Shown: positions 21,828 through 33,295, numbered from the stretch's first letter. The stretch: DNA of 64,000 nucleotides from Metallyticus violacea (GCA_030762175.1 CM060833.1:9560501-9624500); one strand, 5' to 3'. The notes: generated by a model from the letters alone, not told the origin. A program made the numbers and translations.

Positions 21828-22975
21828 CAGACGGTGCCAAAAGATGTATATACAATTTCACAGTAGATATCTATTTAATATATTTCAAAGTTGGGCCGAA
21901 AAACAACAGTAATGTGTAGTATGATGTTCTGTAAACAGATGTGACTCACATTGTGATAGCTTTGCTACGTGACAGGTAAATCAACAATGAACGAATGAAG
22001 TCAAGTTAATCGTATGATGTTCTGTAAACAGATGTGACTCACATTACGTTATGCTAGCCTTGCTACAACAAATTAAAGCCAAGAGTATCGTTTGAACAGC
22101 GGAAAGCAGATTTGCAGTGGTATTGAGTTGTTTTTTTGAGTTGTGTTTAACGCCCGTTTTTACTACTGAGGCACCACAGGCGGTGGACACTGATGATACA
22201 TGAAATGAAATGATATATTAGGAAAGGATTTTTTTTTTTTTAAGGAAGGAAGCGTTCCAGGCCTAAGTTTAGGTACCTCCCCGGCATTTGCCAGTTATGA
22301 AGACTGAGGAAAACCTGGAAAAAACCCCAGTCAGGGGGGACGGTCCTGGCGGGATTCGAACCGCAGACCTCCCGCTCACGAGTCCATGCCTTAACGACCT
22401 CGGCCACCCGTGGCGGTGCAGTGGTATTGGAAAACCGTAAATGTTGTAGAAATTCAAAGGCCATGGAGACTTATGTACAGAACCGCCAACGCGAGTAACA
22501 ATTGCACGCATTCGAGACAATGAGACTCCTGATACCGTATGCGATGTTCACCAGGGCAGATCTGGGAGACCTCGCACAGCAACAAGCCCCGCGTCCTCGG
22601 CTATGGTTTTGAGACGTTTTGAGCACTCACCGTAGAAATCTACAAAGCAATGTGCACTTGAGATGGGATTAGCAGAACCAGCGTACGTCGTATTATTAAA
22701 ACAGCAAAGTTGAAAGTTTTCATCGCAAGACTTTTGCATGCATTAAATAAAGATGACCCTGATCGGAGAATGCAACACTGCGAGTAGTTTCGGAACATGG
22801 TGCAAGAGGATGAGAAGTGTATGGACGCCCATGGTGGACATTTTGAGCAACTGTTGTAACTGTAAAAGTCTAAGATGATTAGTGCTCATCATTTTCTGTT
22901 TGTGTGAATTCAATTTTGTTATGTTAACACAGTTTTTTCTTTACTTGAAGTGTGTGTACATTTTGGCACTCTCTG
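21828..22975 (+). mobile_element. DUF4817-type deletion derivative, copy B3, holding a SINE
   Basis: The left end starts CAGACGGTGCCAAAAG. The right end, reverse complemented, starts CAGAGAGTGCCAAAATG. TA flanks both sides (21826-21827, 22976-22977). Subterminal direct repeats like those of B1 lie at about 21923-21970 and 22012-22068. The transposase start matches 'FEQRK' and 'WYWKT' split by the SINE; a second HTH stretch and 'GRSGRPRTATSPASS' follow (about 22540-22600). The DDE core is deleted and the C-terminal 'DEKCMDAHGGHFEQLL'-like end remains with frameshifts. Without the SINE it is about 840 bp. Confidence 0.85.
22126..22416 (-). mobile_element. SINE A copy in element B3
   Basis: Full-length reverse-oriented SINE A bounded by a perfect 13-bp duplication, TGCAGTGGTATTG, at 22113-22125 and 22417-22429. 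The uninterrupted sequence is seen in copy B1 ('AGTGGTATTGGAAAACC', 4447-4463), so B1 serves as the empty site. Confidence 0.95.
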
Positions 22976-22979
22976 TATA

Positions 22980-23325
22980 TTCAATCGAAGGCTTCCACGG
23001 CCGTTATCAGTTATTAAGTTTCTTTTAGCGCAGAGCGCGGCTTCCTGATACCAAAGTAGATATTATAATTTGTAGCCTAAACACCGAAATAAACACATCG
23101 AGTGTAAATGAACTACATCCCAATAGTTCCAGTAAATTAGAGAAGCAGTTCGAGATGAGGAATCAGGAAAGTTTACATGGAAAAAATATACAAACTAATA
23201 TGGGGACAAAGTAGTAGAAATTAGCTGCTGATAAAATTAACGCCCCTGCTTCATTATGAGACAGCAACGTCGAATAATATTAATAACAGTGCTTTCAAAA
23301 TTCTGAAAATTTCACTGGGTTCCAT
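22980..23325. other. Unassigned stretch
   Basis: No coding or shared-repeat signal recognised. Confidence 0.5.
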
Positions 23326-23329
23326 CACA

Positions 23330-23990
23330 TGTTAGTAACTGAAAAGTTGCATATGAGAGGTGTTTGTGCACAGTGGGTTCCAAGATTGCTGATTGCTGAT
23401 GGTGTTGCAAGAGGATGCGATTGCTACATCATTTTGATACTCAGAGCAAACAGCAAAGGATCTGTGTGGAAATCTTCATCATCACCAAAACCAGAAAAAG
23501 CAAAAGTGATGACATATACTGGGAAAGTTATAGTCATCTCATATTTCGATATTCAAGGAATACTTTATCACCATGTCGTAAGACCGCCACGGGTGGCCGA
23601 GGTCGTTAAGGCACGGACTCGTGAGCGGGAGGTCTGCGGTTCGAATCCCGCCAGGACCGTCCTCCCTGACTGGGGTTTTTTCCAGGTTTTCCTCATTCTT
23701 CATAACTGGCAAATGCCGGGGAGGTACCTAAAAACTTAGGCCTGGAACGCTTCCTACCTTAAAAATAATATCCTTTCCCAATTTATCATTTCATCTCATG
23801 TATCACCAGTGTCCACCGCCTGTGGTGCCTCAGTAGTAAAAACGGGCGTTAAACACTACTCAAAAAAAAAAAAAAAAAACCATGTCGTACCTGCATATAC
23901 AATTGTAACTGTACAATAGTACAGCGATGTCCTGAAAACTCTGCAAAACATATCACACACTTGAAAAGGATCACATTTCCGTACAACAAA
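23330..23990 (+). pseudogene. Mariner relic, family X, 5' part of a split copy
   Basis: It reads 'MRGVCAQWVPRLLI' (about 23355-23395), 'RLLHHFDTQSKQQ' past the first catalytic site (about 23417-23455), then 'GKVIVISYFDIQGILYHHVV' to 23580. A SINE splits it, after which 'PAYTIVTVQ' and 'SDVLKTLQN' continue (23888-23950). It is cut at 23991 by a younger mariner and resumes after 25224. The Asp of the DETW motif is lost in a small deletion. Confidence 0.8.
23581..23879 (+). mobile_element. SINE A copy inside the family X mariner
   Basis: Full-length SINE A ending in an A run of about 17. A perfect 10-bp duplication, CCATGTCGTA, lies at 23571-23580 and 23880-23889. The host reading frame joins across it when one copy is removed. 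Confidence 0.95.
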
Positions 23991-23992
23991 TA

Positions 23993-25223
23993 GGAGGGTA
24001 AGTCCATAAGTTTCCGGCCTCGCCGATAAGGATTATCACCCTCACAAAATCCTTATCTGATCTCATACATTATCTGTTAAGTTGTTCAGATATAGTTGCA
24101 TAAAGAAGGCTGTGTGTAGAAGATTGTGACATGTTCAAAATGGAAGCATCAAGCTGTTATTAAGTTCTTCACAAAAGAAGGACTTACTCCAAATGAAATT
24201 AAACAGCGATTGGACTGTGCATATGGGGAAGCATCCCCCTCATATTCTACCGTAAAAGAGTGGGCCAAACTTTTTCGAATGGGTCGAGAAAGCATTGAAG
24301 ACGAAGAGCGTGCAGGCCGGCCCTTGGAGGTGCTTACACCTGAAAAAATCGCTCGCTCTTGTGGAAGGAGAAATTATGGAAGACCGGCGGCTCAAAGTCA
24401 CAGAAATAGCTGCAAGGTTGGGCCTTTCTAAAACAACAGTCCTTCGAAATATTCATGGATATTTAAACATGAATAAGGTTAGTACAAGATGGGTGCCTAG
24501 ACTTCTTTCCTCAGTCCAAAAGCAACAACGAGTCATCTGTTGTCAGGTATTTTTGGAGCTCTGCCGTGGCCACGAGAGAGAAGTTCTGCAAACCATTGTT
24601 ACAGGAAATGAAACAATGGTCCTATACTATGATTCCTTGTCCAAAAGAGAATCAATGGAGTGGCGTAAACCTGGCGAAGCACCGCCGCTAAAAGTCAAGG
24701 TCACTCAGTCAACCAGAAAGATCATGGCCACAATCTTTTGGGACTGTGAGGAAATACTCTTCATTGACTTAAAGGAAAGGGAAACCACAGTAATTGCATA
24801 CTACTATGCTGGCCTACTGCACAGACTACGTGCTTCCATCAAAGAGAAAAGGTGAGGAAAGCTGAGTGGTAGTGTGCGCCTTCTTCACGACAACGCGCCA
24901 GTGCACACAGCTCTTGTTGCAAAGCAAGCTGTGAAGAAATGTGGCTTCAAGGAGATCGATCATCCATCCTACAGTCCAGATCTAGCTCCCAATGACTATT
25001 TCCTCTTCTCTAAACTCAAGAAGGATTAAGTTGTGACGAAGAAGTGATGGATGCTGTTTATGCCCATTTTGCAGACAAGACTTCTGACTATTTTCGGGGG
25101 GGGGGATTGAAATGTTAATTCAAAGATGTGAGAAGTGTATTGCAATAAAGGGTAGCTATATTTAAAAGTGAAACATAATTACCTAGAAAATGGCCAGGCC
25201 GGAAACTTATGGACCTACCCTCG
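23993..25223 (+). mobile_element. Mariner with both terminal repeats
   Basis: The left end starts GGAGGGTAAGTCCATAAGTT. The right end, reverse complemented, starts CGAGGGTAGGTCCATAAGTT. TA lies at 23991-23992 and 25224-25225. At 1,231 bp the size is normal for a mariner. A second copy with the same ends is at 33582-35101. It inserted into a family X mariner whose halves lie on either side. Confidence 0.9.
24126..25150 (+). pseudogene. Mariner DD34D transposase, near full length, inactivated
   Basis: The N-terminal HTHs read 'HQAVIKFFTKEGLTPNEIK' and 'EDRRLKVTEIAARLGLSKT', followed by linker 'RWVPRLL'. The catalytic blocks are 'VTGNETMVLYYD' (about 24600), 'LLHDNAPVHTA' (about 24885) and 'YSPDLAPNDYFLF' (about 24973). 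The first catalytic Asp reads Asn. The last two Asp are 34 residues apart, as in mariner. Breaks are a frameshift near 24355, a TGA at 24853 where the 33.6-kb copy has CGA, and stops after 25025. Two ORF segments remain (24126-24431, 24295-24855). Confidence 0.9.
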
Positions 25224-25225
25224 TA

Positions 25226-25450
25226 GATGCTGTACCACGATAATGCATGGCCCCACATCGTAAATGTCGTTGCTGAATATTTCATATTAAGTATGTCTCT
25301 CACCTTCTCTATAGTCCAGGTTTACTACATGTTATTCCTATTTTTTTTTATAAATATTCTTCATAGAAGTGCATTAATCTCCGTCAGCCAAACAAAGTGT
25401 TGCATGGATGGTTTCCATAACCGTTCAGAGGTTAAAATGTCTATAAATTT
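25226..25450 (+). pseudogene. Mariner relic, family X, 3' part of the split copy
   Basis: Directly after the younger mariner the family X frame resumes with 'MLYHDNAWPHIVNVVAEYF' (second catalytic Asp, about 25227-25283). A degraded 'YSPG' block follows near 25312. The C-terminal tail is not clearly readable. Confidence 0.75.
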
Positions 25451-25850
25451 TTAAGCGAAAAGTCCGAGACGAAACTCTTCCGTTATGAGGACAATGCTCA
25501 ATTAGAGGAGTTTTCAAGCATCTCACATATTTGCTAAACATGGCAGTAAGGGGTCTCATTGTTCGACAGGCACGTGACGAAACCGTTAGGGACAGTGCCA
25601 TTTTCTGCTTGGGTACCGATCATCGCCTTGACCTGCAACGACTGCCTCCTTTGATGTCTGATACCAGCTACTCTGGTATTCAGAATATTCATCGATCAGG
25701 AAACACCGAGGGACGCCCGCAGAGGTCGCAAAGTAGCGCTTTCACCGCTCGCTAATTGTTATACCAGGGTCAGCGGACTCTGCTACTGAAAGGTTGTTCA
25801 TAACTTTCGCCACTTATCTGTTTCATGACCCAACAGCAATATTTAGTTAT
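25450..25850. other. Unassigned stretch
   Basis: A 74-codon ORF at 25531-25755 is open and less AT-rich, but no domain or family was recognised. Confidence 0.45.
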
Positions 25851-27212
25851 CTGCTTCTTCCGGTCACCTTTTCTTCACTACCTCGTTTATTCTTCTTAAT
25901 CTTATTTTTTTAGTCTGTACTTCCTCTTTTGTGTTTCTTAATCATTTCTCTTTATTGGTAGATTTCCTATTGTTACTTCTTTTTCAACATTTCCTTCGTA
26001 ATTATTTATTTATTTGTTTTTTGCCTATTTGCTTCCCATCTGTCCTCTTCTAATTTTATTCTTTTTTAATAATTCTATTCTCTATTCTCCATTTTTCATT
26101 TATTTTTTTCGTTTCTCTCTTTTTATTTCTCCCTTTTTCTTATTTTTATTTCCGTTTATTAATATTTCCCCTATGCATTTATTCCTTCTCTTCTACTTTA
26201 CTTTTTTATTTCATTTCCTTTCTTAATCTTTTCCTTTGTATTTTTCTTTTATTTATCACTCCCTTCTTTTGCTATTTTTTCTCTTTTTAGATATTTCTTC
26301 TTTTTTCCTTCTTGTTCATTACCTGTATTTGGTTTTCTTGTTTCATCTTCTTTCTTAATGCTTTCCTTTGTAATTTTTTTTTTTTACTTATTTTCTTCCC
26401 ATTTGTTCTCTTTTGTTTTGTTTGTTTGTTTGTTTTTTTTTTTAATACTTCCCTTCTCGTTTTCCTTTTATTCTTTCCCTTTCTCTCTTCTTGTTTCTCC
26501 ATTTTTTTAAATTTTATTGTTATTTATTGGCATTTCCGCTTTTCCATTTAGGTCTTGCCTTGCGCTTTGTTTTTTTTTTTTTTTTATTAACCCCATTCTT
26601 TTGCATTTTTCGCTTTTTAAATATTTCTCCTTTTTTCTCCCCTTTTTGTTCTCTACCTTTCTATCCTCCGCTTATTTTTTCTCCTTTTTACTCGCTCTGG
26701 GCTTATTTTCCTTTTATTCTTTATCGTCTGTTAATTGTTTTTATTTCTTCTCCTTTCTTAACAAATAAGCTTTTTCCTCTTATTTTCCTTTTGTTCTTTC
26801 TCTTTTGTGTTTCTTAATTTTTCCCCTTTCTTAATACTTTTTCTATTATTACTTCTTTATTTTTCTTGTTTTATCTCTTTCTTAAGGTTTTCCTCCCTCC
26901 TTTTTTACTTCTTTTCTTCTCATTTGTTCTAATTTTTTACTTTTTTAATTTTTCCTTTCTCATTTTGCTGTTAGTCTTTACCTTTCTCTCTTTTTATCTT
27001 CCTTTATAATTTCACTTCTATCTATAAATATTTCACCTTTTTTCCATTTATTCCTTTTCTTTTTGTCCTTTTATTTCTTCTTCTTTCCTTTGCTTGTTTA
27101 CTTCCTGTTTTTTTTTTTTATATATTTTTATCTTAATCTTGCTCTCTTATTTACCCTCTTATTTCCGGCTCATTTCTTCTTCTTTTTTTTTTTCCCTTGT
27201 CTCTCATCTTAA

Positions 27213-27255
<43 letters not shown>

Positions 27256-27345
27256 ATCTTTTATTTTCTTCCATTTCTCAATATTTGTCATTTCCTTATA
27301 ATTTTTGCAATCTCTTTATGCTAATTAATTTTCTACTCTTGTCCT
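25850..27345 (+). repeat. 1.5-kb pyrimidine-strand tract
   Basis: The plus strand is overwhelmingly T and C, in irregular TTTTC/TTCTT words, with a (TC)n run near 27203-27252. The ORFs in it are artefacts made of Phe, Leu and Ser codons. Long mirror-like polypurine:polypyrimidine DNA can form triplex structures. A similar tract is at 62520-63440. Confidence 0.9.
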
Positions 27346-27477
27346 TTTGGTGAAACTTTTTCTTTACGATGTACGCTCCCCAACAAAAAATCGAATCTTG
27401 ATCCGGTACTTTGCAAGCAAACAGCTGAATTACTTGGGCGAAAATTGTGACAGCATCATCTTCATTTCATTTCCCCT

Positions 27478-27720
27478 TAGCGCGGACTCGTAAGCGGGAG
27501 GTCTGGGGTTCGATTCCATCCAGGACCTTCCTCCCTGACTGAGTTTTTTTTTTCAGATTTTCCTCAGTCCTCATAAATGGCAAATGCCGATAAGTGCCCT
27601 AAACTTAAGCCTGGAACATATTCTTACTAAAAAAATCTTTCTCAACATTTCATGTATTATCAGTGTCCACCGCCTGTAATGGCCTCACTAGTTAAAACGG
27701 ACGTTAAACACTATAAAAAA
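27478..27720 (+). mobile_element. SINE A copy, 5' truncated
   Basis: Similarity starts inside the head at GCGCGGACTCG-type sequence, keeps the B box region (GGTTCGATTCC) and runs to CGGACGTTAAACACTATAAA. The A box is missing. No clear duplication was found. Confidence 0.85.
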
Positions 27721-28555
27721 ACCGTCCTTACATGCATCAGCTTTCTTCATCACCTATGTTTTTTTAAGTTCAATTTATCATAGTCTCCATCTTCTACTTG
27801 TTTACTTTCTATTATATTCCTCTAGGTTTTCTCTCCTTCTTCACCTACAACCCTTTGGGTACCCTGATGCTTTCTGATAAGTTACCGAACAAAGAAACTT
27901 CAAAAAGAAAACAACTGTAACTCTGGCAAGAGGAAAACCGGGCCATATCTTGGCGTTAAAACGAAGGCTGACTGCTCTATGTAGTGGAAAGTAACAAACA
28001 ACTTGCAGGTGGCGGGCGCAGATTCCTTCCCCAGGCAGCTGTTTCCTTGCACCGGCTGCCCATTGCCATGGTAACGCACTGTGATATATATACACGGAGT
28101 TAAAACGCTGATGAAAGTTTATAGAGAAATTAGTTGAAAATGGAAGGGGGGGGGGGGGCGTGTGGGACAGAGCTACGTGCAGAATTGTGATAAGATGAGG
28201 AGGAAATTGCAAGAGAAGGGTTGTGGTGGAGAGTCCTTCCTACATGCGGAGAAAAATATGATGATTGTTTGGCTTAGAATGTAATGATGAAACATGTTAT
28301 TCCCAGAGGCATGGCCTTGATGACGAGTTTTCTGCAATGAAAAACATTTCTTCTTTCCCTGCTTAAAATCTTTCTTTCTTACGGAAAATAAAATAGTGTA
28401 CATAATTGCGATATCCTTTTTATTTTTTCATTATGTATGTATAGAGAGTGGCCCATATAAAATGTTACTAGACAAATATTTTTTAAATGGACCAATAAAG
28501 CCAAACGCTTATGGGCCTTCGGGGTAAACTTCAGAATTTTAAATTGAATGACGGT
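27720..28555. other. Unassigned stretch
   Basis: No family recognised. A G run is present at about 28146-28158. Short ORFs on both strands lack domains. Confidence 0.5.
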
Positions 28556-28559
28556 ATAC

Positions 28560-28985
28560 ATTTTAGATACTTGTCAGGTAGGGTCGGAAATGATTTGCAA
28601 TAGCTGTACCTTATTTAGTATAGAATACATGGGATCTGTCAAGATACTCCTCACCAACGTCAATGTACGGTTACCACCTTCCTGGTAACTTCATTGTTTG
28701 GCAGTACTACACCACAACTTGTGGAAGCTGCCTGAATTTCCTCTTTGTTGCCGAATTTTTTACCTCGCAGCGAGTCCCATGTTAACGAATAAGACATAAC
28801 CAGACGGAGCGAGATCCGCCACATTATAGAAACCCAGCGGTGTCAACTTTGCGGCCGCAGTGTTGCTGGTATAGGGCCGCGCATTATCATGTTGGAGGAA
28901 GGCTGCACTCGACCGTTGCTAAATTCTGTTTCTAAGCCGTGCAAGGGTCTCGCTGTTGACAGACGTTCCTTAGGGAAGCCAGTCC
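28560..28985 (-). pseudogene. Mariner C-terminal relic
   Basis: The minus strand reads 'LLQHDNARPYTSNTAAAKL' (second catalytic Asp, about 28895-28840), then 'VADLAPSGYVLF' where the last catalytic Asp reads Gly (about 28815). A tail like 'KEEIQAAS' ends near 28735. The relic meets a plus-strand mariner at about 28985. Confidence 0.7.
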
Positions 28986-28989
28986 ATTA

Positions 28990-29750
28990 GCAGTATGCCT
29001 GAAGTGTCCCAAAAGACGGTAATCATCTGCTTGCCTACAGATGGAACAGCAGGAAATGTCTTAGGCCGGGGATGTTTCGGTCAATTTATGACTAATGATG
29101 AAAAATGGGTGCATTGCTACACACCTGAAACAAAACACAGTCTAAACAATGGAAGCATCACGACTCTCCACCGCCAAAGAAGGTGAACTGGGTGAAATCG
29201 GCCAGGAAAACCATGACATTGGTTTTCTGGGATGTCAAGGGTGCACTGCTAATCGATTATCTTCCAGCGTCTATCGCTGAAGCGTATTGTGCTAACGTTT
29301 TGGGCCTAATGAAGACAGAAATACGTGAGATAAGGCCGAGTTTATAAAAAAAAAAGTCATCTTGCATCAAGACAATGCTCGACCTCAAACATGTATCGTT
29401 ACAACGACGAAAAGCCATGATTGGGGTATGATTTGCTGCCACATCCGCCAGATTCCCCTGATTTGACTCCATCGGACTTCTATCTGTTCCCTAATTGAAA
29501 CATGTCCTTGATGGAAAGAAAATGTTCGTCCATTGAAGAGCTTAAATCGTCAGTTGAGGCGTATTTTGCAACCCTGGAGGAATCTGACATTTGTGATGGG
29601 GTAATGGCGTGTGGAGCATCGCTGTACAAAGTGCATTAGTGTCAGGATAGACTATTTTGAAAAATAAGAATAATTTCAAAAAGATATGACGTAATTTAGT
29701 GCTTCATTCCGAGAACTTTTCAAATGACTATCGTATAATGTAATAAATAT
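28990..29750 (+). pseudogene. Mariner catalytic-domain relic
   Basis: Plus-strand blocks are 'MTNDEKWVHCYTPETK' (29088-29135, first catalytic Asp kept), 'MTLVFWDVKGALLIDYLPAS' (about 29214-29273), 'VILHQDNARPQT' (29357-29392) and 'PPDSPDLTPSDFYLFPN' (29448-29494). Several frameshifts separate them. The N-terminal HTH is absent. Confidence 0.8.
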
Positions 29751-29826
29751 CTTACGTTCTGTAAACCGAACCGGTCCTTAATGTTTACAAAATTCTAATT
29801 TCGCAGAGGTGAAGTGCATTTTTTCG

Positions 29827-30095
29827 TTGATTTGTTTTATTTACGGATGCTCTTTAACATCTCAGGTCGTCAGCGTTCCATTCAATTCAGGGCGTAGAAC
29901 GGCCGACAAATTTTCCTCAGAGGCCTCTTCTTTCAGGCTTGAGGTTCTTTTTCGTGCCGTAAATGTACGACACGGGACCCACGGCTTTACTTCCCTTCCG
30001 AAGGAAGCCATACTTAGGATTTTTACGCCCGAAAAAATTCATCGTTCCGGGGTTTAGAAGGCAAGTATGGTTACCATTTCACCACCAGGACGGAT
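29827..30095 (-). mobile_element. SINE C copy C5
   Basis: Nearly full length on minus. It has the 3' tail (TTTACGGATGCTCTTTAACA) at the left and head (CACCACCAGGAC) at the right. The tRNA-like middle is shortened near 30045-30060. Confidence 0.9.
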
Positions 30096-30229
30096 AGTTG
30101 AGGTGCAGAACGGAAGTACTTCCATTGCAGCAGGCACCAAATTGGAGTATTCTGTTCTACTGCCTAGCTAGAATTAACCACATATTTCTGAAAGTCAGTT
30201 TTAAATTTTAATCTGTACAAAGCTCAAAT

Positions 30230-30926
30230 ATTTTTCCTGTAACTTTGCGCATAAATTTGCAGCTTCATCAACAAATTCTGATATTAAATCAATAAACTCA
30301 GATAATGATGGAAAGATATAAAAATCTATGTTTCCATACCATTAATCCATATTTTAGTGAAGGCATTGCCGTTATCTTGAGGATATCCTTGTTCCGTCTG
30401 TGTATTGTTAGCATTTAGCTCCTTGAAATGAGTAAATAGACAAGTAGGCTAATTGTGACAACCAAGAAAGGAATTTTAAAAGTTTGACGAACTCATAAAT
30501 GGCAGATTCAAAACACAAGAGGACTTCAAATCTAAGCTCAAAGAGACCGGTTAACACTTGCCGAGTGAAAGCCAACGGACTTGTGTATGCAACAGGGGTC
30601 CTTTTGTGCAATGCTCCCATTTTTACACAGAGTAAGGCAAACGGTCAGGTTTAATAGCAACGTTAAACGCTTCTAGTAATCGATGTGCATTTGTTTTCCT
30701 ACCGCAGAGGAAACAATGAAACCGGACTGCAGCTCTTTAACAACAACTGTTTTTACGAGTTAAGATTTCTGCATCATTACTACATACATACAATAGTTTT
30801 CCATTCAATCTCAAAACTTCAAGAAAGTCATACAAACACTTGCAACTAATGTCACCAGTTAGAGCCTTCCAAAACGGAATTATTGAACCTTCTGGTTCGT
30901 ATCTCACAAAATATATAAAGCCCATC
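30230..30926 (-). pseudogene. hAT transposase relic, ZBED/FAM200-like type
   Basis: The minus strand reads 'YFVRYEPEGSIIPF', 'KALTGDISCKCLYDFLEVL' (about 30870-30815), 'LLHTQVRWLSLGKC' (about 30600-30565), 'FESAIYEFVKLL' and 'WLSQLAYLSIY'. This order is seen in hAT transposases and in their domesticated ZBED5/FAM200 relatives. Stops and shifts are present. Its N-terminal side is cut by repeat E copy E2. Confidence 0.75.
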
Positions 30927-30927
30927 G

Positions 30928-32555
30928 CGCAGGAGCTGTGTAAACTAAGCGAATTCCTCATCTAGTAGAGTAACCACATTTTTAGAATTATTATTGTTGT
31001 TATTGACATTAAACCACACAAATAAGCTTTATACTATTAATTAAATGAAACATATGACCCCTGATAGACAAAGCTATACTGTGTAGGTATTTTTAAACAT
31101 TTTTAAATGTAACCATCTTTATGAACTGATCCCTTGATATCATCTTTACATTCACTGAAATAGAAAGAAATAACAGAAAGTTTCAAGTTACATTGTGCAT
31201 TTAAGATGATGTTCATATGTTTCAATAAAACAAAAACATGTCACTATTTAAAAACAATTACAATGTATTAAACAAATAAAACAATCGAAAGTTTCATTGA
31301 TTTTCAGTGGCTTTGAAATTTAATTTAAATGTTATTAACGTGTAACGTAAACGTTTTCTGAAGGTTATTACAGAGCGCTCTTACATACAAATATAATTCT
31401 CATACACATATTACATTAATATTTCACATTTACTATCTTCACGACGATACTTTTATTAAATATAAAACACATGTAACGTTAAAAATACAGTTTATATGCT
31501 GAATTAATTTGCCCTTTTATTTTAAACAGTACAAAGAAAATTAATGGCAAGAGCTCTTTTTAAATTTCGGTTTGCCGGTATAACCCTGCCCCTAATAGTC
31601 CAGTTTCCTAAATTATTGATAACTATTCTTATTATTTTATTTAAATGGTATATATGGAATTTTGTTATAAAGAAATAACTTTAGTGCCGCTAGAGTGAGT
31701 TTTAAATTTTGGTTTTCAAATATATTGTGACTTACCTGATTTTCAGCAACCATTTTTTTCTTATTTTATTTAAAGCGTATATACGGAGTTACATTTGTGA
31801 AAAAAAAAATTAGCCACTAGAGTATTTTTTTTAATTTTGGGTTTCAGATAAAACGCCACTCCTCCTGGTTTCACTGATTTTCAGAAATTATTTTTCTTAT
31901 TTGATTTAAATGGTATATGCCGAGTTTTGTTGTGAAAAAACAAATATGTGGGCTGCTAAAGGGACAATTTTAGGCTTTAGGTAACTCCTAATAGTCGATT
32001 TCACTAATTTTCAGAAACTGTTTTATTTTAATAGCATATACAGAGTTTCAAAGAAGAAGAAAAAAAAAGAATCTTGAAATTGCGGCCGCTAGAGCTATTT
32101 TTAATTTCCGCTTTTACCCCTGTTCGTTTTTCAGGTATACTCCCACTTCTAATGGCCCGATTGATCTGATTTTTGAAAACTACTTTTATCAATTTATTTT
32201 AAAGAAATATACCAAGCTTCATTGGGAAAAAAAATAGCATTCGCTAGAACGATGTTCCAAAAAATGTTTAACAGTTTCGTTTAAGATTACCCCCAACCCT
32301 AATGGTCCAACATTAGTGGTTAACAAACTCGAGGAATTGTTAGTAATTGACGGTTATGTGCCGAGTTTCGAGAAAAAACATAAAATTTGACCGCTATAGT
32401 GTTAACGGGCTCGCGCGTTAACATATATACATATATAGTTTTTCTTTTCATTGTCCTTTTCGGTGCCTAATAGGTAGGATCGATGGAGTTTTGAATATAA
32501 TTTTCAAATATAGTTTTCTGGGTACAATCGCAATAGAATTCCTTCGGAATTCGCT
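30928..32555 (-). repeat. Repeat E copy E2 with about six tandem units
   Basis: Minus orientation. The right-end motif (GGAGCTGTGTAAACTAAGCG, then AATTCCTCA) is at 30933-30961, and an interrupted ATT/GTT microsatellite at about 30989-31010. A unique block runs to about 31380. Array units are marked near 31687, 31817, 31955, 32089, 32237 and 32392. The left end carries GAATTCCTTCGGAATTC (32537-32553), a perfect 7-bp stem with a 3-base loop. No ORF. Confidence 0.8.
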
Positions 32556-32658
32556 AAAACTGTGAACAATGCCTTACATTATTTAACACGTTCAGTTAAA
32601 TTGATATAAATATACTCTTTCTAATATTTTGTGCCAGAGCTGTTCAATAAAGAATGAT

Positions 32659-32682
32659 TTTTTTTTTTTTTTTTTTTTTTTT
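32659..32682. repeat. Poly-T run
   Basis: About 24 T in a row, directly before the C-terminal end of a minus-strand mariner. It could be a decayed A tail or a slipped homopolymer. Confidence 0.8.
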
Positions 32683-32689
32683 GACAAAC

Positions 32690-33295
32690 TATTTTTACTC
32701 ATCTTCATAATTTTGCTGATATTTCTCGAAGTATTCCTCATTGAATGCGACGTGTTTCCGCCAGTCTTCAAAGACACGCTGGAAACCATTTTTAATTAGC
32801 AGGTCCTTCAGAAACGCCCACACAGCCTTCACCCAGCTTTTGGTGTGACAAAATACCTCCCACGAAGGTGTTTCTTCAATTTTGGGAATAGGAAAAAGTT
32901 ACACTGGGCTAAATCTGCACTATAGGGAGGGCGAAGGACGCATTTTTCATTAATTTTTATGATATTCAGCAAAATCCTTGCGGTCATGCATTATCGTGGT
33001 GCAGCATCAAGCTTGTTACGCTGAAATGTGGGCTATTGCGTGTGATTTGTCCTTGCAGAGTTTTCAGGTCATCTCTGTAGTGTTGCCAGTTACAGTTGTG
33101 CGTGCAGGTGCGACATGCTGGTAAACCATTCCTTGAATATAAATGAGATGACATTAGCTTTCCCAGTTGAAGCTTTCACACATAAAGAGACAGGGATTTC
33201 CACACAGAGCTTTGCTGTTTGATCTTAGGATCAAAATGATGTAACCAAGTTTCATCACCAGTAATTATCTTTGAAAGAAACTCCAAATGTTTCTC
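32690..33295 (-). pseudogene. Mariner relic, family X
   Basis: The minus strand reads 'KIITGDETWLHHFDP' with the first catalytic Asp (about 33270-33225), 'DDLKTLQGQIT' (about 33080-33048), 'LMLHHDNA' with the second Asp followed by a stop (about 33010-32985), a decayed third block ('ADLAQCNFFLF') and 'VFEDW' near the C-terminus. Downstream 'EEYFEKYQQNYED' is the conserved tail. A truncated SINE A adjoins it. Confidence 0.8.

Noticed and set aside
23583..23656. tRNA gene
   Set aside because: A and B boxes are present, but the acceptor stem does not close and the sequence is the head of a repeated SINE with an A tail and target duplications. The same holds for the other SINE A, C and D heads.
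25850..27324. Several membrane-protein-like ORFs
   Set aside because: Same artefact as above; T/C-only DNA translates to hydrophobic residues in all plus-strand frames.
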